NCBI GenBank assembly: GCA_021844425.1
Contig: JAKBTL010000005.1
Span: 1 to 64,000, forward strand
Origin: Actinomycetes bacterium
GTDB taxonomy: Bacteria > Actinomycetota > Acidimicrobiia > Acidimicrobiales > RAAP-2
Direction: 5' to 3'
DNA length: 64,000 bases
Below are positions 24,732 to 33,940 of the stretch, piece after piece. A model generated the notes under the pieces. The model searched no databases. It was not told the DNA's origin and was given only the letters and a program-made list of their open reading frames with translations. Position 1 is the first letter of the stretch, and each line of letters starts with the position of its first letter. The position numbers and the translations under genes are program-made.

Positions 24732-25074
24732 ATGGGCCAACGGAGCCGTCACGAGGTGGACGTGGAGGTCCTCTTCGACTTCACCTGCGAATTCTCCTAC
24801 CGGGCCCGGCACTGGCTGGAGGGGATGGAGGGGCTGGAGGGGCTGGAGGGGCTGGAGGTGATGGAGGTGATGGAGGTGATGGAGGTGATCCGGCGACCGC
24901 TCTCGCTGCTGGAGGTCACCGCCACGACGACGGCGGTCCGGTGTTCGCCAGGCCCGAGCTCGCGGACAACGTGTCGCTCGTGGCGCTGGCGGCCTTCGAG
25001 GCGCTGTCGGCGGCACCGACGAGGAGACCGGCGAGCACGACCGGCCGGGGGCTGCGGCAGACGGTGGCATGACC
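24732..25074 (+). pseudogene. DsbA-like thioredoxin-fold protein, repeat-expanded and frameshifted
   Basis: Starts MGQRSRHEVDVEVLFDFTCE then FSYRARHWLEG, the first strand and helix of a second DsbA-like protein. It then enters an in-frame 9-base repeat array (EGLEGLEGLEVMEVMEVMEV). After PLSLLEVT the sense continues in another frame (GGPVFARPELADNVSLVALA then AFEAL). The C-terminal half is missing. Confidence 0.55.
24816..24887 (+). repeat. 9-base tandem repeat, 8 copies in two variants
   Basis: Eight units of the form [A/C]TGGAGG[G/T]G: one CTGGAGGGG, one ATGGAGGGG, two CTGGAGGGG, one CTGGAGGTG, three ATGGAGGTG. The period is in frame with the DsbA-like gene and expands a single L-E-G-V-E-V type turn. 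Blocks of identical variants show stepwise duplication. Confidence 0.9.
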
Positions 25075-25081
25075 GCCCCCG

Positions 25082-27376
25082 TCACGCCTCTGCGCCGTTG
25101 GAGGCTCCGATCGATGTGGGTTCGACGCCGACGAGGTGGGCGAGGGTGTCGATCGCGTTGACCATGAGGTCGGTTTCGCTCACGAGCAGCATGTCCGCCG
25201 GTACCGAGGCCGGCGCCGGGGTCGGACCGCCGCCGGCTTTCGTGGATGAGTGCAAGAGGTGTCGGGCGGTGGACACCTGGGTAGCTCGCAATGGGGGGTA
25301 GCGCCTGGGCGCGGCGCCGGTCCGCAGCGCGGCGGCCACGGCGGCGAAGGCATCCTCCACGTCGACGGCCAAGCGGTGGAGGTCGGGTCGGTCCGGACCG
25401 GCGGACGGGAGCTGACCGTGGAGGACGAGCGCCGCCCATACGTAGCGGCGCACGGCCGCGAGGATGCCCTGCGCCGTTTCCGGGTGCAGCGGGCCCGGAG
25501 CAGCCGAACGGCGGCCCGCTGGCTCGCTCAGCCACCGGTCCACCGACGCCTCGGCGTTGGCGCGTGCCAGGCGCGCCGCCAGGCGGAGCCGCTGGAGCTC
25601 GGCCCGGTCGGCGGAGGCCGGTTCTGCCCAGGCGTGGAGCAGCGCGGCGCCGTAGCGGCCGTCGGTCTCGACGAGGTCGGCCAGGCGGTCGGCCACTCGG
25701 GTGCGTTCCCAGGTCGGCCAGACGGCGTAGGCCGTAAGGGCGAGGATCGCGCCGAGGACGGTGTAGAAGGCCCGGTCGGCGGCGAGGGAGGGCGCCGGGG
25801 ATCCGGTGAAGGCGAGCAGGGCGACCACGAGCGAGGCGATGCCGACGCTGTAGACGACGTAGTTGGCGCGAAGCACGGCGACGCTGGCGGCGTAGAGGGC
25901 CACGGTGAGCACGATCAGGCCGGCCGGTGAAGGGTCCAGCGCGGCCAGCAGCAGCGTGACGAGGCCGGCGCCGAGCAGGGTGCCGACGCTTCGGGCGAGC
26001 CCCCGGCTCAAGGTGGCGGCGAAGTCAGGCTTGAGGACGATCATGACGGTCATGGGGAGCCAGTAGCCGTGGCCGACGGGGAACAGGTGGGAGATGGTGA
26101 CGGCGACGGCCAGGGTCACGCCCACGCGCATGGCGTGCCGGAAGGCCTCCGAGGTGAACGTGAAGTTCGCTCGCACCATCTCGAGGTAGCCCCTCTTCGT
26201 GCCGGCGAGCGGGGAAGGCCGCGGCCTGGCCCGGAAGGCGTCTCCGGCGGCGGTGTCGGAGGCGTCTCCGGCGGCGATGGCGGCACCGCGCTTGCCGCGC
26301 TCGTCGCCGGCGGCGACCGCGGTCAGCTGGGCGACGGAGCGGAGCTGGCCCGCCAGCGCCGTCAGGTCGTCGACAGCTTGGGCGAGCGACGCGCGGCCCT
26401 GCCGATCGGCAGAGCGGCCGAGCGCTCGGAGGTGCTCGACGCCGGCGCGGAGCTGCTCGCGGTCGTGGGCGTCGGCGACGGCGCCGCGGGCGTCGTGGAG
26501 CGCGTCGGCGACCTCCGTGAGCACATCGGCCGAGGCGGCGATGGCGGCGTCGAGGTCGCTGGCGGCGTCGGTCGCCCAGCCCTGCAGGCTCAGGCTGTCG
26601 AGGCTCGAGGTGCCGGTGAGCCGGGCCCGGGTCCGAGCGACGGCGGCCGCCTGAAGGCGGATCCGCTCGGCCTCGTCCGCCAGTGCCTGGTAGGCCGCGG
26701 CTGCAGCCTGGTCGCCCCAGGGCTGGGTCTCTCTGAGGGCGGCGCGAAGCTCGTCGAGGGCGCCGGGATCGAGGAGGGCCGAGGGGTCGCTGGCGAGCGA
26801 CCGGAGGTGTCCAGCCAGCTGCCGGTAGGCGGCGCTCGAGGCAGAGCGCTCCACCGGGAAGCGCTGCAGGGGCCAGGCGAGCGGCACCAGCACGATCTGC
26901 AGCGCCCCCCCGCACAGCGCCCACAGCGCATTGAGCGCGGCCTGCTCGGGGCTGAAGGAGAACTGGGAAAAGACGACCAGACCGATGACGGCCTGCAGAC
27001 CGACCACGCCCGGCGCCTGGCCGAACAGCACCAGGAACCCGGCGAAGACCCCCCAGACGGCGGTGACGGCGATGTCGGCGCCTTCCACATGACCGACGGT
27101 CGCCCCGACGAACGCGGAGACGGCGAAGGCCACCGCCGCGAACGCCATGATCTTCATCCGGCTTCGGTAGGTGCCCTGTAAAGACGCCATCCCCGCGGTC
27201 AGGGCACCGACAGCGCCTCCCACCCCCACCAGCAGATGACCCGAGAGATCGCCGGCCAGAAGGGGGATGGCGATGCCGAGCGCGCATCGAGCCGCGGGGA
27301 AGAGCGCCAGCTGGGAACGGTCCAGGTGGACGGCGTCGTGGGCCGGGCGCGTCCAGGTGCTCGCCCGCGCGGTCAC
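25082..27376 (-). CDS. FUSC-family membrane protein
   Basis: A 764-residue inner-membrane protein of the fusaric-acid-resistance (YccS/YhfK/ArAE) type. It has two blocks of about five or six transmembrane helices (about residues 25-160 and 395-530). Between and after them lie long alpha-helical cytoplasmic segments (SDPSALLDPGALDELRAALR, and ADRLADLVETDGRYGAALLH near 545). The stretch FPVGHGYWLPMTVMIVLKPD is the family's most recognisable motif. It is thought to export aromatic or weak acids. GTG 27,376 overlaps the stop of the truncated pirin gene (GTGA); the longer upstream frame lies inside pirin and was rejected. Confidence 0.85.
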   Translation of the reverse strand: MTARASTWTRPAHDAVHLDRSQLALFPAARCALGIAIPLLAGDLSGHLLVGVGGAVGALTAGMASLQGTYRSRMKIMAFAAVAFAVSAFVGATVGHVEGADIAVTAVWGVFAGFLVLFGQAPGVVGLQAVIGLVVFSQFSFSPEQAALNALWALCGGALQIVLVPLAWPLQRFPVERSASSAAYRQLAGHLRSLASDPSALLDPGALDELRAALRETQPWGDQAAAAAYQALADEAERIRLQAAAVARTRARLTGTSSLDSLSLQGWATDAASDLDAAIAASADVLTEVADALHDARGAVADAHDREQLRAGVEHLRALGRSADRQGRASLAQAVDDLTALAGQLRSVAQLTAVAAGDERGKRGAAIAAGDASDTAAGDAFRARPRPSPLAGTKRGYLEMVRANFTFTSEAFRHAMRVGVTLAVAVTISHLFPVGHGYWLPMTVMIVLKPDFAATLSRGLARSVGTLLGAGLVTLLLAALDPSPAGLIVLTVALYAASVAVLRANYVVYSVGIASLVVALLAFTGSPAPSLAADRAFYTVLGAILALTAYAVWPTWERTRVADRLADLVETDGRYGAALLHAWAEPASADRAELQRLRLAARLARANAEASVDRWLSEPAGRRSAAPGPLHPETAQGILAAVRRYVWAALVLHGQLPSAGPDRPDLHRLAVDVEDAFAAVAAALRTGAAPRRYPPLRATQVSTARHLLHSSTKAGGGPTPAPASVPADMLLVSETDLMVNAIDTLAHLVGVEPTSIGASNGAEA

Positions 27377-27984
27377 CGAGCGCGCGAGTCGCGGAGGACG
27401 CCCACCACGGTGGGGTGCCTCGAGCACGTCAGCTCCCTGGGGCGGGTCGGGCACGGGCGCACCGTCGAGGGATGGGCGATCCGCAGCTGCACGCCGTGCA
27501 AGGTGCCGCGGTAGTTGCCGATGCCCTCCTCGTAGTGGGAGACGCCGCGGCCGCCCGTCATCAAGTCGAGCTGCCCGGGCCTGACGATCTTCTCGGTGCC
27601 GGGCGAGTCGCGGTGAAGGGCCTCGCCCTCCACGAGCCAGGTGACGGTCTGCAGGCCGAAGTGGGGGTGCGGGTCGACGCCCATCCCAAGTGGCGGGCTG
27701 GCACGAGCAGGGCCCATGTGGTCGACGAAGCACCACGCGCCGACCGTGCGCCGTCCCTGCCGGGGCAGCGCCCGGCGTACCCCGACGGCGCCGACCCGGG
27801 TCTCTCGGCTGTCGGTGATCTCGAGGTCACGCACTGTGACGCTCCTGGTGGCGTCGGTGGCCACGACGAAGGCGCCGCGGCGGTCGTCGCCGCAGCGTTC
27901 CTTTCTCAGAAGCTCCGTCTGGAAATGCGGGCAACCTGGTGGGAGAGCCGGCTCCTCTCCGTCGAGCCATCGGACCTCGCCCAT
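27373..27984 (-). CDS. Pirin-family protein, C-terminally truncated
   Basis: A 203-residue cupin of the pirin family, which is usually about 290-320 residues with two cupin domains. The metal-site motif GVDPHPHFGLQTVTWLVEGE (two H and a later E) and YEEGIGNYRGTLHGVQLRIA are clear. After RIAHPS the sequence loses homology and becomes basic (RPCPTRPRELTCSRHP), so the second cupin domain is lost. Pirins act as quercetinase-like dioxygenases or redox regulators. Divergent from the YceI gene, with about 85 bases between; translationally coupled to the FUSC gene. The first, metal-binding domain might still fold. Confidence 0.75.
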   Translation of the reverse strand: MGEVRWLDGEEPALPPGCPHFQTELLRKERCGDDRRGAFVVATDATRSVTVRDLEITDSRETRVGAVGVRRALPRQGRRTVGAWCFVDHMGPARASPPLGMGVDPHPHFGLQTVTWLVEGEALHRDSPGTEKIVRPGQLDLMTGGRGVSHYEEGIGNYRGTLHGVQLRIAHPSTVRPCPTRPRELTCSRHPTVVGVLRDSRAR

Positions 27985-28071
27985 GGATCCATCGTACGAC
28001 CGGGAATAGTTGACTCGTCACGTATGCTGTCATGACAGGATGACACGCCCATCACACGAAGGAGCACCCAC

Positions 28072-28638
28072 ATGAGCACCCCGACCGTCCCCGCCACCCT
28101 GACCGGCACCTACACCATCGACCCCGCCCACAGCCGGATCGGCTTCGTCGCCCGCCATGCCATGGTGACCAAGGTCCGCGGCTCGTTCGACGAGTTCGAC
28201 GGCTCGGGCTACTTCGACGCTGCGAACCCGGCGAGCTCGAAGCTCGAGCTCACGATCAAGGCGGCCAGCATCGACACCCGCAACGCCGACCGCGATGCCC
28301 ATCTGCGCTCGAACGACTTCTTCGACATGGGCACCTATCCCGAGATCACCTTCTCCTCGACGAGCGTCGAGCAGACCGGCGATGTCCACTTCCGGGTCAC
28401 CGGTGACCTGACGATCAAGGGGGTCACCCGGCCCGTCGCCGTCGACTTCGAGTACACCGGCAACGCGGTGGACCCCTACGGCAACCAGCGGGTCGGCTTC
28501 GAGGGCACGGCTGTCGTCAACCGCAAGGACTGGGGCGTCAACTGGAACGCCGCCCTCGAGGCCGGCGGCGTGCTCGTGAGCGAGAACGTCACCTTGGAGT
28601 TCGAGGTGTCCGCCATCCGCAGCGCCGAGGCCGCCTGA
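28072..28638 (+). CDS. YceI-family lipid-binding protein
   Basis: A 188-residue beta-barrel of the YceI family. Typical strands are YTIDPAHSRIGFVARHAMVT (about 14-33), DAHLRSNDFFDMGTYPEITF and DLTIKGVTRPVAVDFEYTG. YceI proteins bind polyisoprenoids or other amphiphiles. No signal peptide, as in most actinobacterial members, so cytoplasmic. AAGGAG precedes the ATG by 8 bases. Upstream, TTGACTCGTCAC is a short inverted repeat that could be an operator; YceI genes in this phylum are often controlled by MarR proteins, but none is nearby. Confidence 0.9.
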   Translation: MSTPTVPATLTGTYTIDPAHSRIGFVARHAMVTKVRGSFDEFDGSGYFDAANPASSKLELTIKAASIDTRNADRDAHLRSNDFFDMGTYPEITFSSTSVEQTGDVHFRVTGDLTIKGVTRPVAVDFEYTGNAVDPYGNQRVGFEGTAVVNRKDWGVNWNAALEAGGVLVSENVTLEFEVSAIRSAEAA

Positions 28639-28797
28639 GCCCGCGCCGCGCACCATCGACGAGCTCGCCCCTGCGCGGGCGGGTGCTCGGAGCCGATGTG
28701 CAGACGTGGGCCGGTGCATCGCAGCATGCACGGCTCCGCTCCGTCCGCCTGCCGGCGGGGAGTAGGTTGGACGACGCTCGGTCAGCGACGAAGGAGT

Positions 28798-28972
28798 CCT
28801 GCGTGGCTGCTGTGACAGTGTGCCCAACCGTCACGCGACCGCCCACTGGCAAGCCCACCCCGACCATCCGCTCGACCATTCGTTCGAGCCGCGTGAGGAT
28901 TGGTGGTGGTGCTACCCCGATCAACTTCTGTTCGAGGTGGAAGGTGCTCCTCCTTCCCCGTCACATCCCTAG
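28798..28972 (+). pseudogene. UBP-type zinc finger protein, C-terminal part
   Basis: Reads RGCCDSVPNRHATAHWQAHP then DHPLDHSFEPREDWWWCYPD and QLLFEVEG up to TAG 28,972. This is the second half of the small ZnF-UBP proteins of actinobacteria (CC-D-x-S/V-x-x-x-H-A-x-x-H, then EDWWWCY). The first zinc-ligand pair (CxxC-W) should lie upstream but is not found in any frame. A remnant, ending ten bases before the next start codon. Confidence 0.55.
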
Positions 28973-28981
28973 GTCCCCGCT

Positions 28982-29908
28982 GTGCCGGTGACCCGCGGCT
29001 GGGTCTCCCTTCCGTTCGAGCAGTGGAGCGCCACCTGCGACACCCTGCACGCTCACACCCAGGTCCTCGGCAAGCTGGCCGCCCGGCTCGCGTTCCCTGA
29101 GCCGCAACTGCAGCACGCGGCCCTGCGCCTCACCGCGAGAGGATGGGAGACCCTGCCGCTTCCCGCGCCGGACGGCTCGGGGACGACCGTGTTGGCCCTC
29201 GATCTGCACGCGCACCAGACCGTGATCGAGCACAGCGACGGCCGCCGCCACGGAGTCGATCTGGCTCCTGATCGTCCGGTCGGGGACGTGACCCGGGAGG
29301 TCCTCAGAGCCGTCACCGGCATGATGGGACCGGTACCTTTCGACCCCCGTCCGCAGGAGGTCACATGGACGGTCCCGCTCGACCAGGACGATCAGCACGC
29401 GACGTACGATCCCGATCAGGTGGCTGCCTACCTGAGTGCTGCGACCTGCGTGGCGACCGTCCTCAGCGAAGTGCGCGCCCCATTCCGGGGCCGCTGCACT
29501 CCGGTCAATGCCTGGTGGGGATCGTTCGACCTCGCAGTCAGCTTCTTCTCGGGCGAGCCGGCCGACCCCGGATCGTCGGAGTTCATCATGCGGAACGCGA
29601 TGGACGCCGAAGAGATCGCCGTTGGATGGTGGCCGGGAGATCAGCGCTACCCGCACGCCGCCTTCTACGCCTATGCCCACCCGGCCCCCCCGGGCTACGG
29701 GCAGGGGACGCTCGAGCCTTCGGCGGCCAGGTGGGAGCCGAGCCTGGGAGAGTACATCTTGGACTGGGACGACGTGGTTGCCTCCGGTGATCCACGTCGA
29801 ACCGCCCTCCTGTTCGCGAGATCGGCCGTCGCGTCCTCCTGCGCGTCGTGCGGGTGGGACCCCGCTCTGTCTGCCAGCCTGGACGGTCGCCCCCCGCCGG
29901 TCCGCTAG
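28982..29908 (+). CDS. DUF5996 family protein
   Basis: A 308-residue soluble protein, GTG start. It carries the DUF5996 pattern: WSATCDTLHAHTQVLGKLAA (about 15-34), a strand set ending LTARGWETLPLP, the central FDLAVSFFSGEPADPG and the C-terminal AFYAYAHPAPPGYGQGTL with YILDWDDV. No cofactor motif visible and no function known for the family. No operon partner: the upstream gene is a zinc-finger remnant and the downstream gene is convergent. Confidence 0.85.
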   Translation: MPVTRGWVSLPFEQWSATCDTLHAHTQVLGKLAARLAFPEPQLQHAALRLTARGWETLPLPAPDGSGTTVLALDLHAHQTVIEHSDGRRHGVDLAPDRPVGDVTREVLRAVTGMMGPVPFDPRPQEVTWTVPLDQDDQHATYDPDQVAAYLSAATCVATVLSEVRAPFRGRCTPVNAWWGSFDLAVSFFSGEPADPGSSEFIMRNAMDAEEIAVGWWPGDQRYPHAAFYAYAHPAPPGYGQGTLEPSAARWEPSLGEYILDWDDVVASGDPRRTALLFARSAVASSCASCGWDPALSASLDGRPPPVR

Positions 29909-30066
29909 GCGCCTCGCGGACCCTGCCGGCAGGTCGTGCGTGTACTGGTACCGCTGAACCGAGAACACGTCGGCATCTCCTCGCGGCCCATGGCGACGCT
30001 GTGCCTCAGGCGATCCTCGACTACCAACGTGGCAGCGCAGGGTTCGGTCGCCGAGGCCCAGCAGGC

Positions 30067-31206
30067 TCAGGTCGACCGGCTCACGTCTGCGATCGCGCCG
30101 GCCAGCTCGCCGGCGACGTCCTCGATCAGCTGGTGGCGTCCGCCGGCGACGACGCATCGTCCTGAGACGACGACGTCGGTCACGTCGGTAGTGGCTGCGG
30201 AGAAGATGACGTGCTCGAGGAGGGTGTCAGGCGTCGCGCCTGCGAGTCGTACCGAAGCGAGAGACACCGTGACGAGGTCGGCGCGGGCGCCGGGTTCGAT
30301 CCGGCCCGCGTCGTGCCAACCAATCGCCGCGTGTCCCGACGAGGTCGCTGCGGCGAGTATGGCCGAGGTCGTGAATCGCCCCCTCGTGCCCGACGCCAGG
30401 CGCTCGTCGAGCTCGAGCCCCCGTGCTTCTTCGAACGGATCGATGAGCGCGTGGCTGTCGGTGCCAAGGGCGACGGGGCTCCCTGCGGCCGCGAGCACCG
30501 CGGCAGGTCCGATGCCGTCTGCGAGCGCGCGCTCGGTCGTCGGGCACATGCAGATCGTCGTCCCGGTGGAGCCCAGAGCGACGACATCTGTCGGGTGCAG
30601 ATGCGTCGCGTGGACGGCGGTCGTCGACGCCCCCAGGGCGCCAGCCTCGAGCAGGAGCGACACGGGAGACGCGCCGTACGCCGCTGCGACCGCCTCGTTC
30701 TCCGCGGGTTGCTCGGACACGTGCACGTGAAAAGGTGCGCCCCGCCCAGCTGCCCACTGCGCGACGCGACCTGCTACCCCCGGAGGCACGGCACGCAGCG
30801 AGTGTGCCGCCGCTCCGATCTTCACATCAGCAAGGTCCACGCCCGCGCAGAGTGCGTCCACACGGGCGAGCCACCCGTCCAGATCGCCGTCAGAGAAACG
30901 CCGCTGCACGTCCTCGGCAGGCTTTCCCGGCGCCCGTTCCAGGTAGCAGGTGTCGAGAAGCGTCAGCCGGATCCCCGAGTCGCGTGCCGCGTCCACGAGC
31001 GCGAGGCTCATCTCGTTGGGATCCGAGTAGGGACGCCCGCCCGCTGCGTGATGGACGTAGTGGAACTCACCGACTGCGCTGAAGCCGGCGAGGGCCATCT
31101 CCGCGAACGCCGCGCGTGCGAGCCTGCGGTAGCGGTCGGGGTCGAGCTTTGACGCGACCGCGTACATCGTGTCGCGCCAGGTCCAGAAGTTGCCTGGGCG
31201 CTCCAC
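30067..31206 (-). CDS. hutF: Formimidoylglutamate deiminase HutF, N-terminally truncated
   Basis: The amidohydrolase of histidine degradation (formiminoglutamate to formylglutamate and NH3). 379 residues remain of about 450. It starts at [20 protein letters not shown], which is internal in the family (about residue 75). Missing is the first strand with the HxH metal ligands (expected AHSHAF). The later ligands are present: [15 protein letters not shown] (H) and [16 protein letters not shown] (D). Without HxH the zinc site is incomplete. GTG 31,206 is simply the first in-frame start after the break. The break abuts a truncated permease on the other strand. Confidence 0.85.
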   Translation of the reverse strand: MERPGNFWTWRDTMYAVASKLDPDRYRRLARAAFAEMALAGFSAVGEFHYVHHAAGGRPYSDPNEMSLALVDAARDSGIRLTLLDTCYLERAPGKPAEDVQRRFSDGDLDGWLARVDALCAGVDLADVKIGAAAHSLRAVPPGVAGRVAQWAAGRGAPFHVHVSEQPAENEAVAAAYGASPVSLLLEAGALGASTTAVHATHLHPTDVVALGSTGTTICMCPTTERALADGIGPAAVLAAAGSPVALGTDSHALIDPFEEARGLELDERLASGTRGRFTTSAILAAATSSGHAAIGWHDAGRIEPGARADLVTVSLASVRLAGATPDTLLEHVIFSAATTDVTDVVVSGRCVVAGGRHQLIEDVAGELAGAIADVSRST

Positions 31207-31728
31207 CCGGCCCTCGGTTATTTCTACCCGCGTCTGTCGTTCGGCATCCCGTTCGGCCCCGCGTTTGTCAGCGCGAGCGCGAACACGATCGTCTCTCCGC
31301 TCTCCGCCGCGATCGTCGGTCTCGGCCTCTTCGAGGGTGCGTACATGGCCGAGATCGTGCGATCAGGGATCTTGTCCGTCGACTCCGGTCAAGTGGAGGC
31401 GGCACGGGCGCTCGGGATGAGCCATCGGCTGCTGATGCGCCTCATCGTGCTGCCCCAAGCCATGCGCGTCGTGATCCCGCCGACGGGCAACCAGGTGATC
31501 ACATTGCTGAAGAGCACGTCCCTCGTGAGCGTCATCGCGCTGGGCGACCTTCTTTACCAGACCGAGAAGATCTACGCGCAGAACTTCGAGACCGTGCCGC
31601 TACTGCTGGTCGCGACGCTGTGGTACCTGATCCTCACCACGGCACTCTCGATCGGCCAGTCCTACCTCGAGCGGTACTTCGGCAAGGGTCACGTGCCGCT
31701 TCGCGCCAAGAGGACGGCCAAGGCATGA
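31207..31728 (+). pseudogene. Amino-acid ABC permease, 5' half deleted
   Basis: From the break at about 31,207 the frame reads [20 protein letters not shown], then the permease EAA loop [20 protein letters not shown] and [10 protein letters not shown], and the last helices to the stop at 31,728. Members (GlnP/HisM type) have about 290 residues or more; about 170 remain. The only in-frame ATG is 31,345, inside a helix. The EAA loop that contacts the ATPase is intact, but the first three helices are gone. Confidence 0.8.
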
Positions 31729-32531
31729 CGGGCACGCTCTTCGATGGCGATCTGAGCGCCGACGAGGCGTTCGTCCGGATCGTCAAGGCATCCAAGTGGT
31801 TCGGACCGACCAAGGTCTTCGAGAACATCGACATGCACGTCGGCCGTGGCAAGGTCTGCTGCGTCATCGGCCCGTCGGGTGCCGGCAAGAGCACGCTGCT
31901 CCGGTGCATCAACTCCCTCGAGCGGCTCGACGCCGGTAGGATCTACGTCGACGGCGAGCTGATGGGGTTCAGGGAGCACGGCGAGCACCTCTACGAGCTC
32001 ACGGACCAACAGGCAGCACGTCAGCGCTCGAAGATCGGCATGGTGTTCCAGCGCTTCAACCTCTTTCCGCACATGACGGCGTTGGAGAACATCGCCCAAG
32101 CACCGATCAAGGTGCTCAAGCAGGACCGCAAAGAGGTGCTCCAGCGCAGTCGGGACCTCCTTGCGCGTGTCGGGCTCGCGGACAAGGAGAAGGCCTATCC
32201 AGCTCACCTTTCCGGAGGTCAGCAACAGCGGGTCGCCATCGCGCGAGCTCTCGCCCTCCAGCCCAAGCTGATGCTGTTCGACGAGCCGACGAGCGCGCTC
32301 GACCCCGAGCTCGTCGGCGAGGTGCTCGAGGTGATGAAGAAGCTCGCCGACGAAGGGATCACCATGATCGTGGTCACCCACGAGATGGGTTTCGCGAGGG
32401 ACGTCGCGGACGACGTCGTCTTCATGGACGGGGGCGCCGTCGTCGAGCAGGGCCATCCACGCGACCTGCTCGAGAACCCGTCGGAACCGAGGACCCAGAG
32501 GTTCCTTGGAAGCGTGCTCGGTCGCGCCTAG
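31725..32531 (+). CDS. Amino-acid ABC transporter ATP-binding protein (GlnQ/HisP type)
   Basis: A 268-residue ATPase: Walker [10 protein letters not shown] (about 54-62), Q-loop [17 protein letters not shown], signature [19 protein letters not shown], Walker [21 protein letters not shown] and H-loop [10 protein letters not shown] 31,725 overlaps the permease stop by 4 bases. All catalytic parts are intact, but its permease is truncated and no binding protein is near, so the transporter cannot assemble from this locus unless it uses parts encoded elsewhere. Confidence 0.9.
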   Translation: MTGTLFDGDLSADEAFVRIVKASKWFGPTKVFENIDMHVGRGKVCCVIGPSGAGKSTLLRCINSLERLDAGRIYVDGELMGFREHGEHLYELTDQQAARQRSKIGMVFQRFNLFPHMTALENIAQAPIKVLKQDRKEVLQRSRDLLARVGLADKEKAYPAHLSGGQQQRVAIARALALQPKLMLFDEPTSALDPELVGEVLEVMKKLADEGITMIVVTHEMGFARDVADDVVFMDGGAVVEQGHPRDLLENPSEPRTQRFLGSVLGRA

Positions 32532-32682
32532 CGAGCGGGAGCGTCTGGGCGGGGGATGTGCGGCGGATAGTGGGCTGATCGACCAATAGGAGCGCTGAGA
32601 TGACCTGCATGGCTGGGCCTTGGGCCCTCTCGCAGGTCGGGACGTCCCTGGCCGAGCCCCCGGGCCGCAGCGCGCGGGTGCG

Positions 32683-33876
32683 ATGACGACGGACGCCGCA
32701 CGCCGCTCGTGGGTCGGTATCCGTCCGCTCGGCGTAGCTCCTGCAGGGGCGATCGCGATGTTGTCGGTGTCCCTCTCCGTGTCGCTGGTCGGCCCGCTCG
32801 GGGTCCAGCTCGAGCGCTCGCTCGGCATCGACTCGGAGTACCTGGGCGTCCTCGTGGCGTTGTACTTCGCCGGGTGGGTCGCCGCGTCACCGGCTGCCTC
32901 CGCGCTCTCCCGGCGGTTCGGGCCCCTGGCGGTCGTTCGCGCGACCACGATCGGCGGCGGGCTGCTCCTCGTCGGGATGGCCCTTCTCGGCAACCGCGCC
33001 TGGCACCTCGCCGCACTCATGCCGGTCTCGGGCGCAGCCGCGGGCATCGCGCAGCCCTCCATCAACGTGTACCTCGCCTCGGCGTTGCCCGCGCGGAAGC
33101 TCGGCGGCGCCATGGGCCTGAAGCAAGCGGTCTCACCGGCGTCGAGCTTGCTTGCAGGTCTCGCGGTGCCCACCATCGCCCTCACGGTGGGCTGGCGCTG
33201 GGCGTTCCTCCTCGCCATGCTGCCCGCGCTCGTGACCTCGGTGCTGCTCGAGCGAGAGGTGGTCGACGAGGAACCGAGGAACGAGCAGCCTCCGTCTTCG
33301 CTTCCGCCCCTCCGAGCGCTGGTCGTGCTCATGCTCGGCTCGGGGCTCGCTACAAGCTACGCCAGCACGGTCCTGACCTTCGTGGTCGTCTCGGCGGTCC
33401 GCATCGGGTTCCGTCCGGCTTCAGCCGGCATCCTCGTGGCCGTCGTGAGCAGCGTCGCGGTCCTCGCCCGCGTCGGCCTCGGCGCGGTCGCGAACCGGCT
33501 CGTGTCCAGACCGTTCAGGTGGGTCACTGCCATGGTGCTGGGTGGCGCGGCCGGGTGCGGGCTCTTGGCGGTCGGCACGAGCCAGCACCTCCTAGCCGTC
33601 TTCGCGCTCGGCGCGGCCGTCGCGGTCGGTGTCGGGTGGGGGTGGAGCGGTCTGTTCTATCTGGGCGTCGTCGGCTCGAACCGCGGGAGCGAGGCGAAGG
33701 CGACGTCGATCGTGCAGGTGGGCGGGGGCGCCGGGACGGCGCTCGGGCCCTTGGTCTTCGGCGTGGTCGCCTCGTCGCTGTCGTTCACTGCGGTCTGGGT
33801 GGGTGCGGGATGCGTCGGCGTCGCAGCCGCGTTCGCGATGGTCGCCGGGTCGCGTCTGGTGAGCAACCGTCCCTGA
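32683..33876 (+). CDS. MFS transporter
   Basis: About 397 residues with 12 hydrophobic segments. It has a motif-A-like loop (ASALSRRFGPLAVVRATTIG), the helix-5 motif GLKQAVSPASSLLAGLAVPT and a central hydrophilic break (EREVVDEEPRNEQPP) between two six-helix halves. It resembles CynX/NimT-like members. ATG 32,683 was preferred over the frame's upstream start because the preceding 21 codons are not hydrophobic or conserved. Substrate unknown; no regulator next to it. Confidence 0.8.
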   Translation: MTTDAARRSWVGIRPLGVAPAGAIAMLSVSLSVSLVGPLGVQLERSLGIDSEYLGVLVALYFAGWVAASPAASALSRRFGPLAVVRATTIGGGLLLVGMALLGNRAWHLAALMPVSGAAAGIAQPSINVYLASALPARKLGGAMGLKQAVSPASSLLAGLAVPTIALTVGWRWAFLLAMLPALVTSVLLEREVVDEEPRNEQPPSSLPPLRALVVLMLGSGLATSYASTVLTFVVVSAVRIGFRPASAGILVAVVSSVAVLARVGLGAVANRLVSRPFRWVTAMVLGGAAGCGLLAVGTSQHLLAVFALGAAVAVGVGWGWSGLFYLGVVGSNRGSEAKATSIVQVGGGAGTALGPLVFGVVASSLSFTAVWVGAGCVGVAAAFAMVAGSRLVSNRP

Positions 33877-33940
33877 CCGCACGCGGCGCCGTCTCGGGCG
33901 CGGTGCAGGAGACAACGCACGCTGCATGGCGTTCGCTCGG

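Noticed and set aside
27377-27736. 120-residue N-terminal extension of the FUSC protein
   Set aside because: It lies antiparallel-free but out of frame within the pirin gene, is Arg/Pro-rich, and GTG 27,376 overlaps the pirin stop neatly.
31689-33332. 547-codon minus-strand frame opposite the ABC ATPase and MFS genes
   Set aside because: Antisense shadow; the plus frames carry Walker motifs and transmembrane helices.
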